DNA of 64,000 bases from Candidatus Gastranaerophilales bacterium (GTDB lineage Bacteria; Cyanobacteriota; Vampirovibrionia; Gastranaerophilales; Gastranaerophilaceae), in NCBI GenBank assembly GCA_944323145.1, contig CALURJ010000010.1:1-64000 (forward strand), read 5' to 3'. Under the pieces are notes generated by a model that was given only the letters and a program-made list of their open reading frames with translations, made no database searches and had not been told where the DNA came from. Every line of letters starts with the position of its first letter. Within the stretch, counting starts at the first letter, position 1. This document shows, piece by piece, positions 52,050 to 61,112 of this stretch. The translations under genes and the position numbers were made by a program.

Positions 52050-53831
52050 TTAGCCTCGATTATATTTCAATTTTTCTAATTCTACTCTATCCATAAACGG
52101 ATACATATCACTTAAATGAACTTTTTGAGATTTCCCGTCTTTGGTTAATCTTGATTTAACACATGGAGATGCCGGGTTGTCATATTGTTGTTTTATTTCC
52201 AGTAATGCTCTTTCTTTTTGTGTAAATAACCAGTTTAATTTAGCATCAAGCTGCCCGTTTGTTTCACAAACATTATATTTGAAATCAAAAGTCTTTGCAA
52301 TCATTTCAAATGACGGAAAACTTATACCTGTATCATAAGTACAGCCGAAATTTTTTCCGTTGAAATAATTTTTGCACGTTTGAACAATTCCGCAATAACC
52401 GTCATTTGAAAATATAACAATTTTAATTGGTAAATTATTATGTTTTATAGTTTGTAATTCTTGCAAATTCATCATAAAGCTGCCGTCGCCTGTAACAAGA
52501 AATACCTCTTTATTTGCGGCGGCACAGGCTCCTATCGCCGCAGGAATATCATATCCCATAGATCCGCAGTTCATATTAGTCAAAGTTCTTTGCCCATAAT
52601 GAAGATTGCCGTTTTGAATTCTTCCTGACATTGATGAACTGTTTCCTAATACAGTAATATTATTTTCAGGCTCTAAAATTTGATATTTTTTCCAGAAATT
52701 ATATGCATTAACCCTTTCGCTATCAGCTCCGACAGCATTTTCAAATTTATCAAATTTTTTCTTTATTTTGTTACAATAATTCACCCAATTCACGGGGGCT
52801 TCAATATATGATTTTTCTTCAACTATTTTATCAAATAAATCCTCCAGATCTGAATGAATAAATTTGTGAATATATAATCCTGATTTTTTAGATTCATCTT
52901 CATTAACATCAATCATAACTATTTTAGCATTTTTTGCGAACGTGTCTTGAGAGAAGCTTGTTTGTTTAAATCCCAAACTACATCCTAAAACGACTAATAA
53001 ATCACAATTATCAAGAATTAAATTTCCGCATCTTGTTCCGACATTACCGGATGTTCCAAAATATAATTCGTTTTCATCTGGGAGTACATCGGATACAATA
53101 CATGCGGAAACAGACGGAATTTTCCAAATGTCCATAACTTTATATAATTTCTTAGTAAGGCTCGCACTTCGGACAGCACTTCCAAGTAAAAATACGGGAG
53201 CTTTTGCATTTTTGATCAATGTTTTTAGTTCTTCAAAATCGTTTGCCGAGCATTTAATCATCTCCGGTTTTGGTAAAACAGGAAGTAAGTCGTCTTCTTC
53301 AACGATAGCCGATTGAACATCAAGCGGTATATCCAGCCATACCGGCCCGCGTCTGCTTGACATTGCTATATCAATAGCTTTTTGTACTTCTTGTTTTATT
53401 GAAAGCGGATCGATTATCATTTTTGCATATTTAGTCATATTTTTAACGGAGTTTACTATATCAAATTCCTGTTCTCCCCGTCTGCGTAAATTTAACCCGC
53501 TTTCTGCAACTGTTGTGTTATATCTAACCTGACCGGATATTACAATCATTGGAATACTATCCTGATAAGCCCCCATGACTCCTGTTAGTGTATTTGTTCC
53601 GCCGGGACCGGATGTTACCAGACACAGAGCCATTTTATTTTTAATTCTTGCATAACCATCGCAAGCCATAGCACAAGCCTGTTCGTGATGATTAAAAATT
53701 ACGTTTATATCGGGATTAATAGCAGCAGCGTTATCTAAAAACATTGAACCTCCGCCAACTACGCAAAATGCATCGGTAATACCATTTTCCACAAGTGTTT
53801 CCATAATTATATCAGCTGCACGTTTTTTCAT
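52050..53831 (-). CDS. ThDP-dependent acetolactate-synthase-like enzyme, YerE-like role
   Basis: 593 residues. N-terminal ThDP Pyr domain with the catalytic Glu in IFNHHEQACAMACDGYARI, central domain, and C-terminal PP domain with GDGSFMMNLQELQTI and the Mg/ThDP loop ending in NDGYCGI. Biosynthetic acetolactate synthases look similar, but the setting beside rfbF, rfbG and rfbH suggests YerE, a ThDP flavoprotein that adds a two-carbon unit from pyruvate to CDP-3,6-dideoxy-4-ketohexose in yersiniose formation. It overlaps the acyltransferase gene by 20 nt. Confidence 0.82.
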   Translation of the reverse strand: MKKRAADIIMETLVENGITDAFCVVGGGSMFLDNAAAINPDINVIFNHHEQACAMACDGYARIKNKMALCLVTSGPGGTNTLTGVMGAYQDSIPMIVISGQVRYNTTVAESGLNLRRRGEQEFDIVNSVKNMTKYAKMIIDPLSIKQEVQKAIDIAMSSRRGPVWLDIPLDVQSAIVEEDDLLPVLPKPEMIKCSANDFEELKTLIKNAKAPVFLLGSAVRSASLTKKLYKVMDIWKIPSVSACIVSDVLPDENELYFGTSGNVGTRCGNLILDNCDLLVVLGCSLGFKQTSFSQDTFAKNAKIVMIDVNEDESKKSGLYIHKFIHSDLEDLFDKIVEEKSYIEAPVNWVNYCNKIKKKFDKFENAVGADSERVNAYNFWKKYQILEPENNITVLGNSSSMSGRIQNGNLHYGQRTLTNMNCGSMGYDIPAAIGACAAANKEVFLVTGDGSFMMNLQELQTIKHNNLPIKIVIFSNDGYCGIVQTCKNYFNGKNFGCTYDTGISFPSFEMIAKTFDFKYNVCETNGQLDAKLNWLFTQKERALLEIKQQYDNPASPCVKSRLTKDGKSQKVHLSDMYPFMDRVELEKLKYNRG

Positions 53832-55062
53832 ATTCTTTTTCTCTCCCTATTTTACCATTTGTATCTATATTAAAAAGGTTATATAAAAAATATTTTGTTT
53901 TTTTTCTCATTGGCATCTCAAAATATTTATATGATAACCAGGCAATTATATAAGTAAACAAAATAAATGCACATATATTTAATAAGTAGGAAGAAATATG
54001 ATGCCCGTTGTTCTTGAAAATCAGAATAAAAATTATATGCAGTAAGTATGATGAATAACTTATCTCTCCCAACCAAACTATCTGTTTCACTCGTAAAAAT
54101 GCTGCTCCGCCTAATGTAATAGAAAATACAAACACTGAGCATAATAATGAAAAAACTATAAAGCTAAACATATATGCAGTTGTGTGTGAAATATTTTCGT
54201 TAGCAATAGTTGACATCCAGCCGGAATTCATCATGCACAAAAATATTGCAATAATACTGAAATAAGATAATACTTTATAAATATTTTTATTAAATTTATC
54301 TTTTGCACAAATATAAAATTGTGCAATAGCACATCCTGACATGAATTGGAACATTCTGCCTCCAAGAGGAAACATATTTATAACCCAGTTTTGTGGAGTT
54401 ATGGACTTGTTAAAACCGAATAAATTTGTTAACAGCGGGTTAATAATATTACATTTGTACAAGAAAATAGCAAGAGCAGCATAAGCTGTTATAGAAAAGA
54501 TGAACAATGCGAGCGATGATTTTATAGTTCTTTTTTTGAACATATAAATTACAAATGGTATGAAAAATAAATAGAGTCCGAATTCCGTTGAAATTGACCA
54601 TGAAATATTGGCAGAACCTTGTAAATGAACAACAGGAATATTATATAAAAATGCATAAATCCAACTTTGTACACCCAATAAAAAAGCTGGTAAAGTTGCA
54701 AAATTTGCATTTACCATATTTGTATTATGATAACCTGTTATTAAATTATAAATAAAAAATCCGATTATAAAAACAAAATACAACGGATATAATCTTGCAA
54801 AACGGGCAATTAAAAATTTTAATATACCATCTTTAGCCGACTCTCTTATTTTGTCAGCATAATTATAATAAATAACAAAACCGCTTAGAATAAAAAATAA
54901 ATCCATTCCTATTATGCCACAGCAAATGAAATAATGTTTAAAAGCAAAGTTATAATTAAAAAATGAGTGGTACAATAACTGAATATGGTTGAGTATAATA
55001 AATAATGCCGCGATGCCGCGCAAGCCTGTTAACTCATCAATCATTACGCGTTTTACACTCAT
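53812..55062 (-). CDS. Membrane acyltransferase (acyltransferase 3/OafA family)
   Basis: 416 residues from ATG 55062, set by GGAGG 5 nt upstream and by a 4-nt ATGA overlap with the epimerase stop. About ten membrane helices. Family motifs ELTGLRGIAALFIILNHI (with the catalytic-type His), GIIGMDLFFILSGFVIYYNY and ARFARLYPLYFVF. It would transfer acetyl or another acyl group to a lipid-linked glycan at the membrane. Confidence 0.9.
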   Translation of the reverse strand: MSVKRVMIDELTGLRGIAALFIILNHIQLLYHSFFNYNFAFKHYFICCGIIGMDLFFILSGFVIYYNYADKIRESAKDGILKFLIARFARLYPLYFVFIIGFFIYNLITGYHNTNMVNANFATLPAFLLGVQSWIYAFLYNIPVVHLQGSANISWSISTEFGLYLFFIPFVIYMFKKRTIKSSLALFIFSITAYAALAIFLYKCNIINPLLTNLFGFNKSITPQNWVINMFPLGGRMFQFMSGCAIAQFYICAKDKFNKNIYKVLSYFSIIAIFLCMMNSGWMSTIANENISHTTAYMFSFIVFSLLCSVFVFSITLGGAAFLRVKQIVWLGEISYSSYLLHIIFILIFKNNGHHISSYLLNICAFILFTYIIAWLSYKYFEMPMRKKTKYFLYNLFNIDTNGKIGREKEYEKTCS

Positions 55063-55916
55063 ACTAACCTCCGATAATTCCTTTGCCATTCTATTTGTTT
55101 TACTATTCCCTGTTCTATAGGAGTGAAATAAAAATTCCCCATTTCTGCCAAAAGTCTGGTATTACTGGCTGTATATTCTTTGTTTAAGCCTTCTTTTGCA
55201 ATAATAATGCCGTTTTTATTCTCCATTTTTTCTGCAACTATCTTAGCTATAGAATACAAATCTATAGGTTTACCGCTTACAACATTGTAATCATGATATT
55301 TTGGGTTGTTGTCAATAAACCAGCTTATAATTTTTGCAAGGTCATCAACATAAATATAGTCAAAATAACAATTTTGACGGATTGTTATTGCTCTGTTATC
55401 AAGACAACAGTCGATTGCATCCCTGATAAATTTGCTTTTGGCATCGGTCGGTCCGTAACAGCCAAAAATTCTCAAATTATATATATTTTTGGACTTTCTG
55501 ATTTTTTCATTTATGAAATACTTAGCTCTGCCGTATGGACTGTCAGGAATACTACGTCCGATTTCAGTTTCTTTTGCCATTTTAATATCAAAATTTTTAT
55601 CGTATTCAGCCCCGGAACCTAGATGTAGTATTTTTTCTACTTTGTCTGAATATTCAGCAAGATTATCAAACGCAGAAATGATATCGGACTCCATTGTTTG
55701 TTCTGAATCAAGAGAATTTTTAGAAGGATTTGCAGCGGCACAATTTACAATTATATTAAAATTATTTTGAAAAAAATAATTTCTAACGGATTCTTTGTCA
55801 ATTAAATTTAATTCTGTTCTTTTAGGAGCCAAAATGTCATATTTTTCCGACAATAAAGGAATAATATTTTGTCCGATAAAACCCGTTCCGCCGGTAAGAA
55901 GTATACGTTTTTTCAC
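55059..55916 (-). CDS. NAD-dependent epimerase/dehydratase (sugar reductase)
   Basis: 285 residues of the extended SDR family: GGTGFIGQNIIPLLSEK gives the nucleotide-binding loop, SPYGRAKYFINE the YxxxK pair, and DYIYVDDLAKII the later conserved segment. In the yersiniose-type pathway a reductase of this class (YerF) acts after the ThDP step; an epimerase or 4-ketoreductase is equally possible. GTG start sharing one base with the rfbH stop; AAAGGAG upstream. Confidence 0.85.
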   Translation of the reverse strand: MKKRILLTGGTGFIGQNIIPLLSEKYDILAPKRTELNLIDKESVRNYFFQNNFNIIVNCAAANPSKNSLDSEQTMESDIISAFDNLAEYSDKVEKILHLGSGAEYDKNFDIKMAKETEIGRSIPDSPYGRAKYFINEKIRKSKNIYNLRIFGCYGPTDAKSKFIRDAIDCCLDNRAITIRQNCYFDYIYVDDLAKIISWFIDNNPKYHDYNVVSGKPIDLYSIAKIVAEKMENKNGIIIAKEGLNKEYTASNTRLLAEMGNFYFTPIEQGIVKQIEWQRNYRRLV

Positions 55917-57268
55917 TATTTATGCTCCTTTATGAACTTGTGAACGGTCTCGGATATCCTTCTTATTTCATTTTCGCCCAGTGCGGGAAATGTGCCGACC
56001 CAGAAGGTATTGTTCATTATAAATTCAGTATTAGGAAGAAGTTTATAGTGAGCTTCCGTCAACTCTTTCGAATTTATGATTTTTGAATTTCCTATTCTAA
56101 AATCTACATCGTTATCGACTATCATCGGCTGTCTTAATATATTGCCTGCAAACAGCTGGCGTGTACCGATTTTATGATTTTCTAAGTATTCTACCATTTG
56201 CTGTTTTGTAAATGGAGCTGTTTCTTTAACTGATATTAAATATCCGAACCATGAGGGTTTTACCCCTTCTTTTACCACAGGCAAAATTAAGTAGTCTTTC
56301 AAATCCGAAAGTAATTCTGTTAATAATTCCGCATTTCTGCGGCGGATTTCCAAGAAACCGTCTAATTTATCTATTTGGGAACAGCCTAAGGCAGCCTGCC
56401 AGTCAGTGATTTTCAGATTGTAACCGACATGTGAATAGGTATATTTATGATCATAACCAAATGGGAGATTACCAAGCTTTTGCGAAAATCTTTTTCCGCA
56501 GACTCCGTCTTTACCGGGCGGACAACAGCAATCTCTTCCCCAATCCCTGAATGACATAATTATTTTGTATAATAACGGGTCGTTTGTAATAACTGCTCCG
56601 CCTTCACCCATAGTTAAGTGGTGGGCCGGATAAAAACTGAATGTTCCTATATGACCGATTGTGCCGATTTTTTTACCTTTATATTCTCCGCCTAAGGCAT
56701 CACAGCTGTCTTCTATAACCCAGAGGTTATATTTTTCGGCAAGCTGCATAATCTTATCAAGGTCATAGCTGTTGCCGAGTGTATGTGCAAGAAATATTGC
56801 TTTAGTTTTCGGGGTAATTGCTTCTTCTATTTTATCGGCATCAATGTTGTATGTCCCGACCTCACAATCAATAAACACAGGTACCATACCATTTTGTATA
56901 ATCGGGTTGATTGTCGTGGGAAATCCGGCGGCAACTGAGATAACTTCATCTCCTTTTTTTAACCCTCTTTCACCGAGTTTATGCGAGGTTAAAGCAGAAA
57001 ATGCCAGCAGATTGGCACTTGAACCGGAATTAGTAGACAGTGCGTATTTTACTCCCATATATTTCGCAAATTTGCTTTCAAATTTCCTGTTAAATCTTCC
57101 TGCTGTCAGCCACATGTCAAGCGAGGCATCAATCATGTTCAAAAGTTCTTCTTCTCCGAGCAATTTCCCGCTTGGAGGTATATAATCAAATACTCTTTTT
57201 TTACCGTAAACTTCTTTATAATATTCTCGTGCGGCGTCTTTTACTTTACGACGAAGTTCTTGTTCCAC
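55916..57268 (-). CDS. rfbH: CDP-4-keto-6-deoxy-D-glucose-3-dehydrase (E1)
   Basis: 450 residues. PMP-dependent 3-dehydrase that removes the C3 hydroxyl. The hallmark is visible: the PLP Lys of aminotransferases is replaced by His in FSFYPAHHLTMGEGGAVI. The 2Fe-2S cysteines are in DWGRDCCCPPGKDGVCGKRF. A dedicated reductase (E3, RfbI/DdhD type) is not encoded in the operon, so another flavoprotein must supply electrons. GTG start at 57268 with AAAGGGA upstream; 28-nt overlap with rfbG. Confidence 0.95.
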   Translation of the reverse strand: MEQELRRKVKDAAREYYKEVYGKKRVFDYIPPSGKLLGEEELLNMIDASLDMWLTAGRFNRKFESKFAKYMGVKYALSTNSGSSANLLAFSALTSHKLGERGLKKGDEVISVAAGFPTTINPIIQNGMVPVFIDCEVGTYNIDADKIEEAITPKTKAIFLAHTLGNSYDLDKIMQLAEKYNLWVIEDSCDALGGEYKGKKIGTIGHIGTFSFYPAHHLTMGEGGAVITNDPLLYKIIMSFRDWGRDCCCPPGKDGVCGKRFSQKLGNLPFGYDHKYTYSHVGYNLKITDWQAALGCSQIDKLDGFLEIRRRNAELLTELLSDLKDYLILPVVKEGVKPSWFGYLISVKETAPFTKQQMVEYLENHKIGTRQLFAGNILRQPMIVDNDVDFRIGNSKIINSKELTEAHYKLLPNTEFIMNNTFWVGTFPALGENEIRRISETVHKFIKEHK

Positions 57269-58338
57269 TTTATATCCCTTTCATACATCTTGATTTGAGT
57301 ACAGGTAAATTCATACATATTTGTGTTTTTAGCATAAAAATATTTATACCATTCAACTGTTTTTTCCAAAGCTTGATGTGCGGAGTAAGAAGGAGTCCAC
57401 CCCAAGACTTTTTTTGCTTTTTCTATATTAAGCATTAAAAGGCCTGCCTCATGCAAAGGACTTTTTTCTCCGACAACAACTCTGCCCCTGCCGTAAAGTT
57501 CAGTAAGTTTTTTAGCAACCTCCGCAACTGTAAGGACACTTTCTTCATCAGGCCCGAAATTAAATCCGTCGGCATATTTTTTACCTTCTGTTAAAAGTTT
57601 TTCACCGAGCAGAAGATAACCGGATAAAGGTTCAAGTACATGCTGCCAGGGTCTTACAGCAATCGGGTTTCTAATTTCAATATCAATACCTTTGTTAATT
57701 CCTCTTATACAATCGGGAATAAGCCTGTCAAGCGCCCAATCGCCTCCGCCTATCACATTCCCTGCCCTTGCTGTTGCCATAGCATAAGTATTTTCTTCCT
57801 GTAAAAATGACCTCCGATAGGATGATGACATAATTTCTACACATCCTTTAGAGGATGAATACATATCATAACCGCCCATCGGGTCATCTTCCGTGTAACC
57901 TCTTTTGACTTCTTTGTTTTCATAGCATTTGTCAGTTGTTACATTTACAAAAGCTTTAACAGAAGGTATTTTTCTGGCTGCTTCAAGTACATTTAATGTT
58001 CCTATAACATTTGTTTGATAGGTGATAACAGGTTCGGAATATGAAAGTCTGACAAGCGGTTGTGCTGCAAGGTGAAAAACAATATCAGGTTCAAATTCCC
58101 GCATGGTTTTTTCTAAGTTTTTTGCATCAAGAATATCACCGATAACTGATTTTTCAATTTTATCCGAAATATTTAATTCTTCAAACATTGAAGGATTTGT
58201 ATTCGGTTCAAGAGAATATCCGCAAACTTTTGCCCCGAGTTGTGTAAGCCAGATTGCAAGCCAGCTGCCTTTAAAACCTGTGTGGCCTGTTAAAAATACT
58301 TTTTTATTTTTATATATTTGATTGTACTGATTGTACAT
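57241..58338 (-). CDS. rfbG: CDP-glucose 4,6-dehydratase
   Basis: 365 residues. Extended SDR: FLTGHTGFKGSWLAIWLTQL (nucleotide loop), VTTDKCYEN, DMYSSSKGCVE (YxxxK-like), and RAGNVIGGGDWALDRLIPD, which is the RfbG signature. It converts CDP-glucose to CDP-4-keto-6-deoxyglucose. GAGGAAG upstream; the start shares one base with the stop of the upstream glycosyltransferase (TAATG). Confidence 0.95.
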   Translation of the reverse strand: MYNQYNQIYKNKKVFLTGHTGFKGSWLAIWLTQLGAKVCGYSLEPNTNPSMFEELNISDKIEKSVIGDILDAKNLEKTMREFEPDIVFHLAAQPLVRLSYSEPVITYQTNVIGTLNVLEAARKIPSVKAFVNVTTDKCYENKEVKRGYTEDDPMGGYDMYSSSKGCVEIMSSSYRRSFLQEENTYAMATARAGNVIGGGDWALDRLIPDCIRGINKGIDIEIRNPIAVRPWQHVLEPLSGYLLLGEKLLTEGKKYADGFNFGPDEESVLTVAEVAKKLTELYGRGRVVVGEKSPLHEAGLLMLNIEKAKKVLGWTPSYSAHQALEKTVEWYKYFYAKNTNMYEFTCTQIKMYERDIKWNKNFVVK

Positions 58339-59906
58339 TATACTTCCTCAAATTCTTTTAAAAGACTGTCAACGTTGTCTTTATTAATCCCTCTATAGAG
58401 TTTTAATCCTAATTTTTTAATTTTTTCTTCCGTAAGTTTTGAGTAATCAAATTTTACAAGTTTTTCTATAATTTCCGGTTCAAAACGATACTTAATAACT
58501 TTCGCGGGATTTCCTGCAACTATTGCATAAGGCGGTACATCTTTTGTAACAACAGCTCCGGCTCCTATGACTGCACCCTGCCCTATTGTTACTCCGGATA
58601 AAATTAATGAATTTGTAGCTATCCATACATCATCTTTTACTATAATGTCACCTTTTGATTTAGCTTCTTTTGCTTCTGTTTTAAATGCCATAACTTTGAA
58701 AGGATAAGTTGACAGAGTGTGATAATCATGTTCTGAGGCTAAAATAAATTTTACTCCCGAGGCTATTGAACAAAATCTGCCGATTTTAAGTTTGTATGGA
58801 CAAACGCTGTCGCAGTAAGCAAGAATCTGTCCGTAAGAATATTCTCCTGTCTCAATAAATTTAGCGGTATTCGGGTCAACAATACTTATAAATTTATTTT
58901 TATTTGAATTTAACGTATTTTTATTTTTTCGTTTTTTTGAAATGTTAATACGTCCGCAAATTTTTATAATTTTTTTGTTATTAGTCTTTTCTATTGTGAT
59001 GACTTTATAAAAACATATTTTACAAAGGGCTTTAATGTAATTAACATAAAAATACGGTTTTGTTTTGTAATATTTATACAAATATTTTAAATATCCGCCT
59101 TTTATAAAATTAAAGCATTTTTTGTAATCAAAATAATAGTGATTAATATGTTTTAATAAAAGTTCTTTTAGAGTTTTTTCATAAGTCCTGTTTGAAAGCA
59201 GACCTTCTTGTTTTAATATTTGTAATATCGAAATAAAGTTTTCTCCGAAAATTTGTGGGATATTATAGCCGCCTTTTTTATATATATTGATAGCTTCCAT
59301 TAGGTGTTTTTCTATAATTATAGCCGACCCGTCTTTCATAAGTTTGGCGAAAATATCAATTTGGCCGAAACACAAATCCGAAAATCTTATTGGAGAATCA
59401 ATCATTTTATATTTTGAAGTGTTTACGCATAAACCGCCTATCCATGTGCAGGAATATGTTATTTGAGAAATAAGTTCATCAAAACTGTTTACGTTTATAA
59501 TGGATTTTTCCGGATTTTTTAAATCTCTGTTAGTGAAAAATATGATATTATCATTTGAATTTTCAAGTAGAGATACAATTTCTCCCAGCGTATCTTTTTT
59601 GAAATAAATATTGTCATTATTTAATTTAGCAAATTTTCCGTTTGCAAGTTTTAATACTTCAATAAAATTTTTGTCTTTTATATTTTCCTGCTGTCGTTTA
59701 TAAATAATTTTATCAGGGAATTTTTGCTGATATTTTCTGCATAAATTTTCAGTGTCATCATCAGAACAATTATCGGATATAACAATTTCGATTTTATTAG
59801 TATTTTGAAAAGTTATATCATCAGTTATTTCTCTTAAAGTATGTTCAAGATACATACTCCTGTCTCTTGTCGGAATACAAATAGATAAAACAGGTTTTTC
59901 AGCCAT
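58338..59906 (-). CDS. Family-2 glycosyltransferase fused to hexapeptide acetyltransferase
   Basis: 522 residues. The N-terminal GT2 domain (about 1-260) opens [18 protein letters not shown] and has [10 protein letters not shown], resembling abequosyl- and related dideoxyhexosyltransferases. A helical linker rich in Tyr, Phe and Lys (about 260-345) leads to a CatB/Vat-like left-handed beta-helix acetyltransferase: [16 protein letters not shown] and [20 protein letters not shown]. It probably transfers the deoxysugar and acetylates sugar or acceptor. One continuous frame, so a true fusion in this sequence. Confidence 0.88.
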   Translation of the reverse strand: MAEKPVLSICIPTRDRSMYLEHTLREITDDITFQNTNKIEIVISDNCSDDDTENLCRKYQQKFPDKIIYKRQQENIKDKNFIEVLKLANGKFAKLNNDNIYFKKDTLGEIVSLLENSNDNIIFFTNRDLKNPEKSIINVNSFDELISQITYSCTWIGGLCVNTSKYKMIDSPIRFSDLCFGQIDIFAKLMKDGSAIIIEKHLMEAINIYKKGGYNIPQIFGENFISILQILKQEGLLSNRTYEKTLKELLLKHINHYYFDYKKCFNFIKGGYLKYLYKYYKTKPYFYVNYIKALCKICFYKVITIEKTNNKKIIKICGRINISKKRKNKNTLNSNKNKFISIVDPNTAKFIETGEYSYGQILAYCDSVCPYKLKIGRFCSIASGVKFILASEHDYHTLSTYPFKVMAFKTEAKEAKSKGDIIVKDDVWIATNSLILSGVTIGQGAVIGAGAVVTKDVPPYAIVAGNPAKVIKYRFEPEIIEKLVKFDYSKLTEEKIKKLGLKLYRGINKDNVDSLLKEFEEV

Positions 59907-60694
59907 TATAAACTCCTCTTATTCCATATTGCCCACGGAGCATTATCTTCTTTCCACATTTCAGTCAGGTCATTTTTGTCTTTTAGTGTGTCCATCGGAC
60001 GCCAAAATCCGCCGTGTTTATAAGCATTCAGCTTTTTGTCTCTGGCGAGGTTTTCTAATGGCCCGCGTTCAAAAATTATATTATCTCCTTGAGGTATGTA
60101 ATCAAAAATTTCAGGTTCGCAAACAAAAAAACCTCCGTTTATCCAGGATTCATCTCCTGCAGGTTTTTCTTTAAACGAAGTTATAATGTTATCCTCTTTT
60201 ATCACTAGAGCTCCAAATCTGCCTGAAGGCTGAACCGCTGTGATTGTAACAGATTTTTTGGACGCTTCATGTGAAGATATTAGTTTATTTATATCAATAT
60301 CAGCAACACCGTCGCCGTAGGTTAGTAAAAATCGTTCGTTTCCGATGTATTCCTGTGCTTTTTTTATTCTTCCGCCTGTCATTGTGTCCTGACCGGTATA
60401 AAGTATGGTAACTTTCCAGGGTTCTGTTTGCATTCTGTGGATGTCAACTATATTGTTAAGCAAATCAACAGTAATATCGGAATATTGCTGGTAGTAGTGT
60501 ACAAAATAATCTTTTATAATATGCGACTTATATCCGGTAAGAATTATAAAATCATTAAATCCGTAATAGGAATAAATCTTCATAATATGCCATAAAATCG
60601 GTTTCCCTCCGATTTCGACCATTGGTTTTGGCACCAATTTTGTCTCTTCACTTAAGCGTGTTCCCAATCCGCCGGCTAAAATTACAACTTTCAT
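59906..60694 (-). CDS. rfbF: Glucose-1-phosphate cytidylyltransferase
   Basis: About 262 residues. [20 protein letters not shown] is the nucleotidyltransferase start; [20 protein letters not shown] and the later [13 protein letters not shown] fit RfbF. It makes CDP-glucose from CTP and glucose-1-phosphate and so opens the CDP-sugar route. ATG 60694 is preferred over the adjacent TTG 60697 (AAGGG upstream). First gene of the operon; the promoter must lie in the roughly 70 nt between here and the tRNA-Ser terminator. Confidence 0.95.
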   Translation of the reverse strand: MKVVILAGGLGTRLSEETKLVPKPMVEIGGKPILWHIMKIYSYYGFNDFIILTGYKSHIIKDYFVHYYQQYSDITVDLLNNIVDIHRMQTEPWKVTILYTGQDTMTGGRIKKAQEYIGNERFLLTYGDGVADIDINKLISSHEASKKSVTITAVQPSGRFGALVIKEDNIITSFKEKPAGDESWINGGFFVCEPEIFDYIPQGDNIIFERGPLENLARDKKLNAYKHGGFWRPMDTLKDKNDLTEMWKEDNAPWAIWNKRSL

Positions 60695-60765
60695 CAAATT
60701 ACCCTTATACTCTAAATTAATATAATATTTAGCACAGAAATGATTAAATTACAATTAACAAAGAA

Positions 60766-60794
60766 ACAAAAAATCTTCGCATTGCGAAGATTTT
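60766..60794 (-). terminator. Terminator of tRNA-Ser
   Basis: Eleven-base perfect stem AAAATCTTCGC / GCGAAGATTTT with a 3-nt loop. On the minus strand it is followed by T residues, directly after the tRNA. Confidence 0.88.
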
Positions 60795-60797
60795 AAA

Positions 60798-60887
60798 TGG
60801 AGGAGGAGGTGGGATTCGAACCCACGGTACGCGTGAACGTACGACAGTTTTCAAGACTGCTCCAATCAACCGCTCTGGCACTCCTCC
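60798..60887 (-). tRNA. tRNA-Ser (TGA)
   Basis: On the minus strand: acceptor GGAGGAG with CTCCTCC, anticodon loop CTTGAAA giving TGA, a long variable arm with stem GTACG / CGTAC, T loop TTCGAAT, then T and an encoded CCA. The long variable arm marks a class II tRNA. If the seven-base acceptor is right, the discriminator is U rather than the usual G. Confidence 0.93.
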
Positions 60888-60966
60888 AGTAAGTTGTATG
60901 GATGTAGCTTTATTGTATTATATCAAAATATTTTGTCAAGAGAAGTTATTCCTGAAATAAAAGAAA

Positions 60967-60992
60967 AGCTATGTACATTGAAGTGCATAGCT
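60967..60992. other. Isolated hairpin between tRNA-Ser and ffh
   Basis: Ten-base stem AGCTATGTAC / GTGCATAGCT with a 6-nt loop, and a smaller hairpin CTTAG-TTCT-CTAAG at 61014-61027. No gene ends here. Read on the minus strand a T-rich tail follows, so it could end an unannotated small transcript. It is not the SRP RNA: the conserved GGAAG-type tetraloop segment is absent. Confidence 0.35.
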
Positions 60993-61097
60993 GTTGATTA
61001 GGGATATGTGTATCTTAGTTCTCTAAGGAGTATGGTTATATATTAGCAGACGAAATTTGAAATGAAATCATAAATTTGTATGATGTTTTAAAATTTG

Positions 61098-61106
61098 TGC
61101 TATAAT
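61098..61106 (+). promoter_or_regulatory. Extended -10 promoter of ffh
   Basis: Perfect TGnTATAAT (TGCTATAAT) ending exactly 6 nt before ATG 61113, giving a leaderless ffh mRNA. Confidence 0.65.
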
Positions 61107-61112
61107 TACATT

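Noticed and set aside
52050-53831. Acetolactate synthase for valine/isoleucine synthesis
   Set aside because: It lacks a small regulatory subunit gene and other ilv genes nearby, and is translationally coupled inside a CDP-sugar operon. A housekeeping role is possible only if no other ilvB exists.
60888-61112. SRP (4.5S-type) RNA next to ffh
   Set aside because: Two hairpins exist, but the conserved SRP RNA tetraloop and asymmetric loop sequence are absent.
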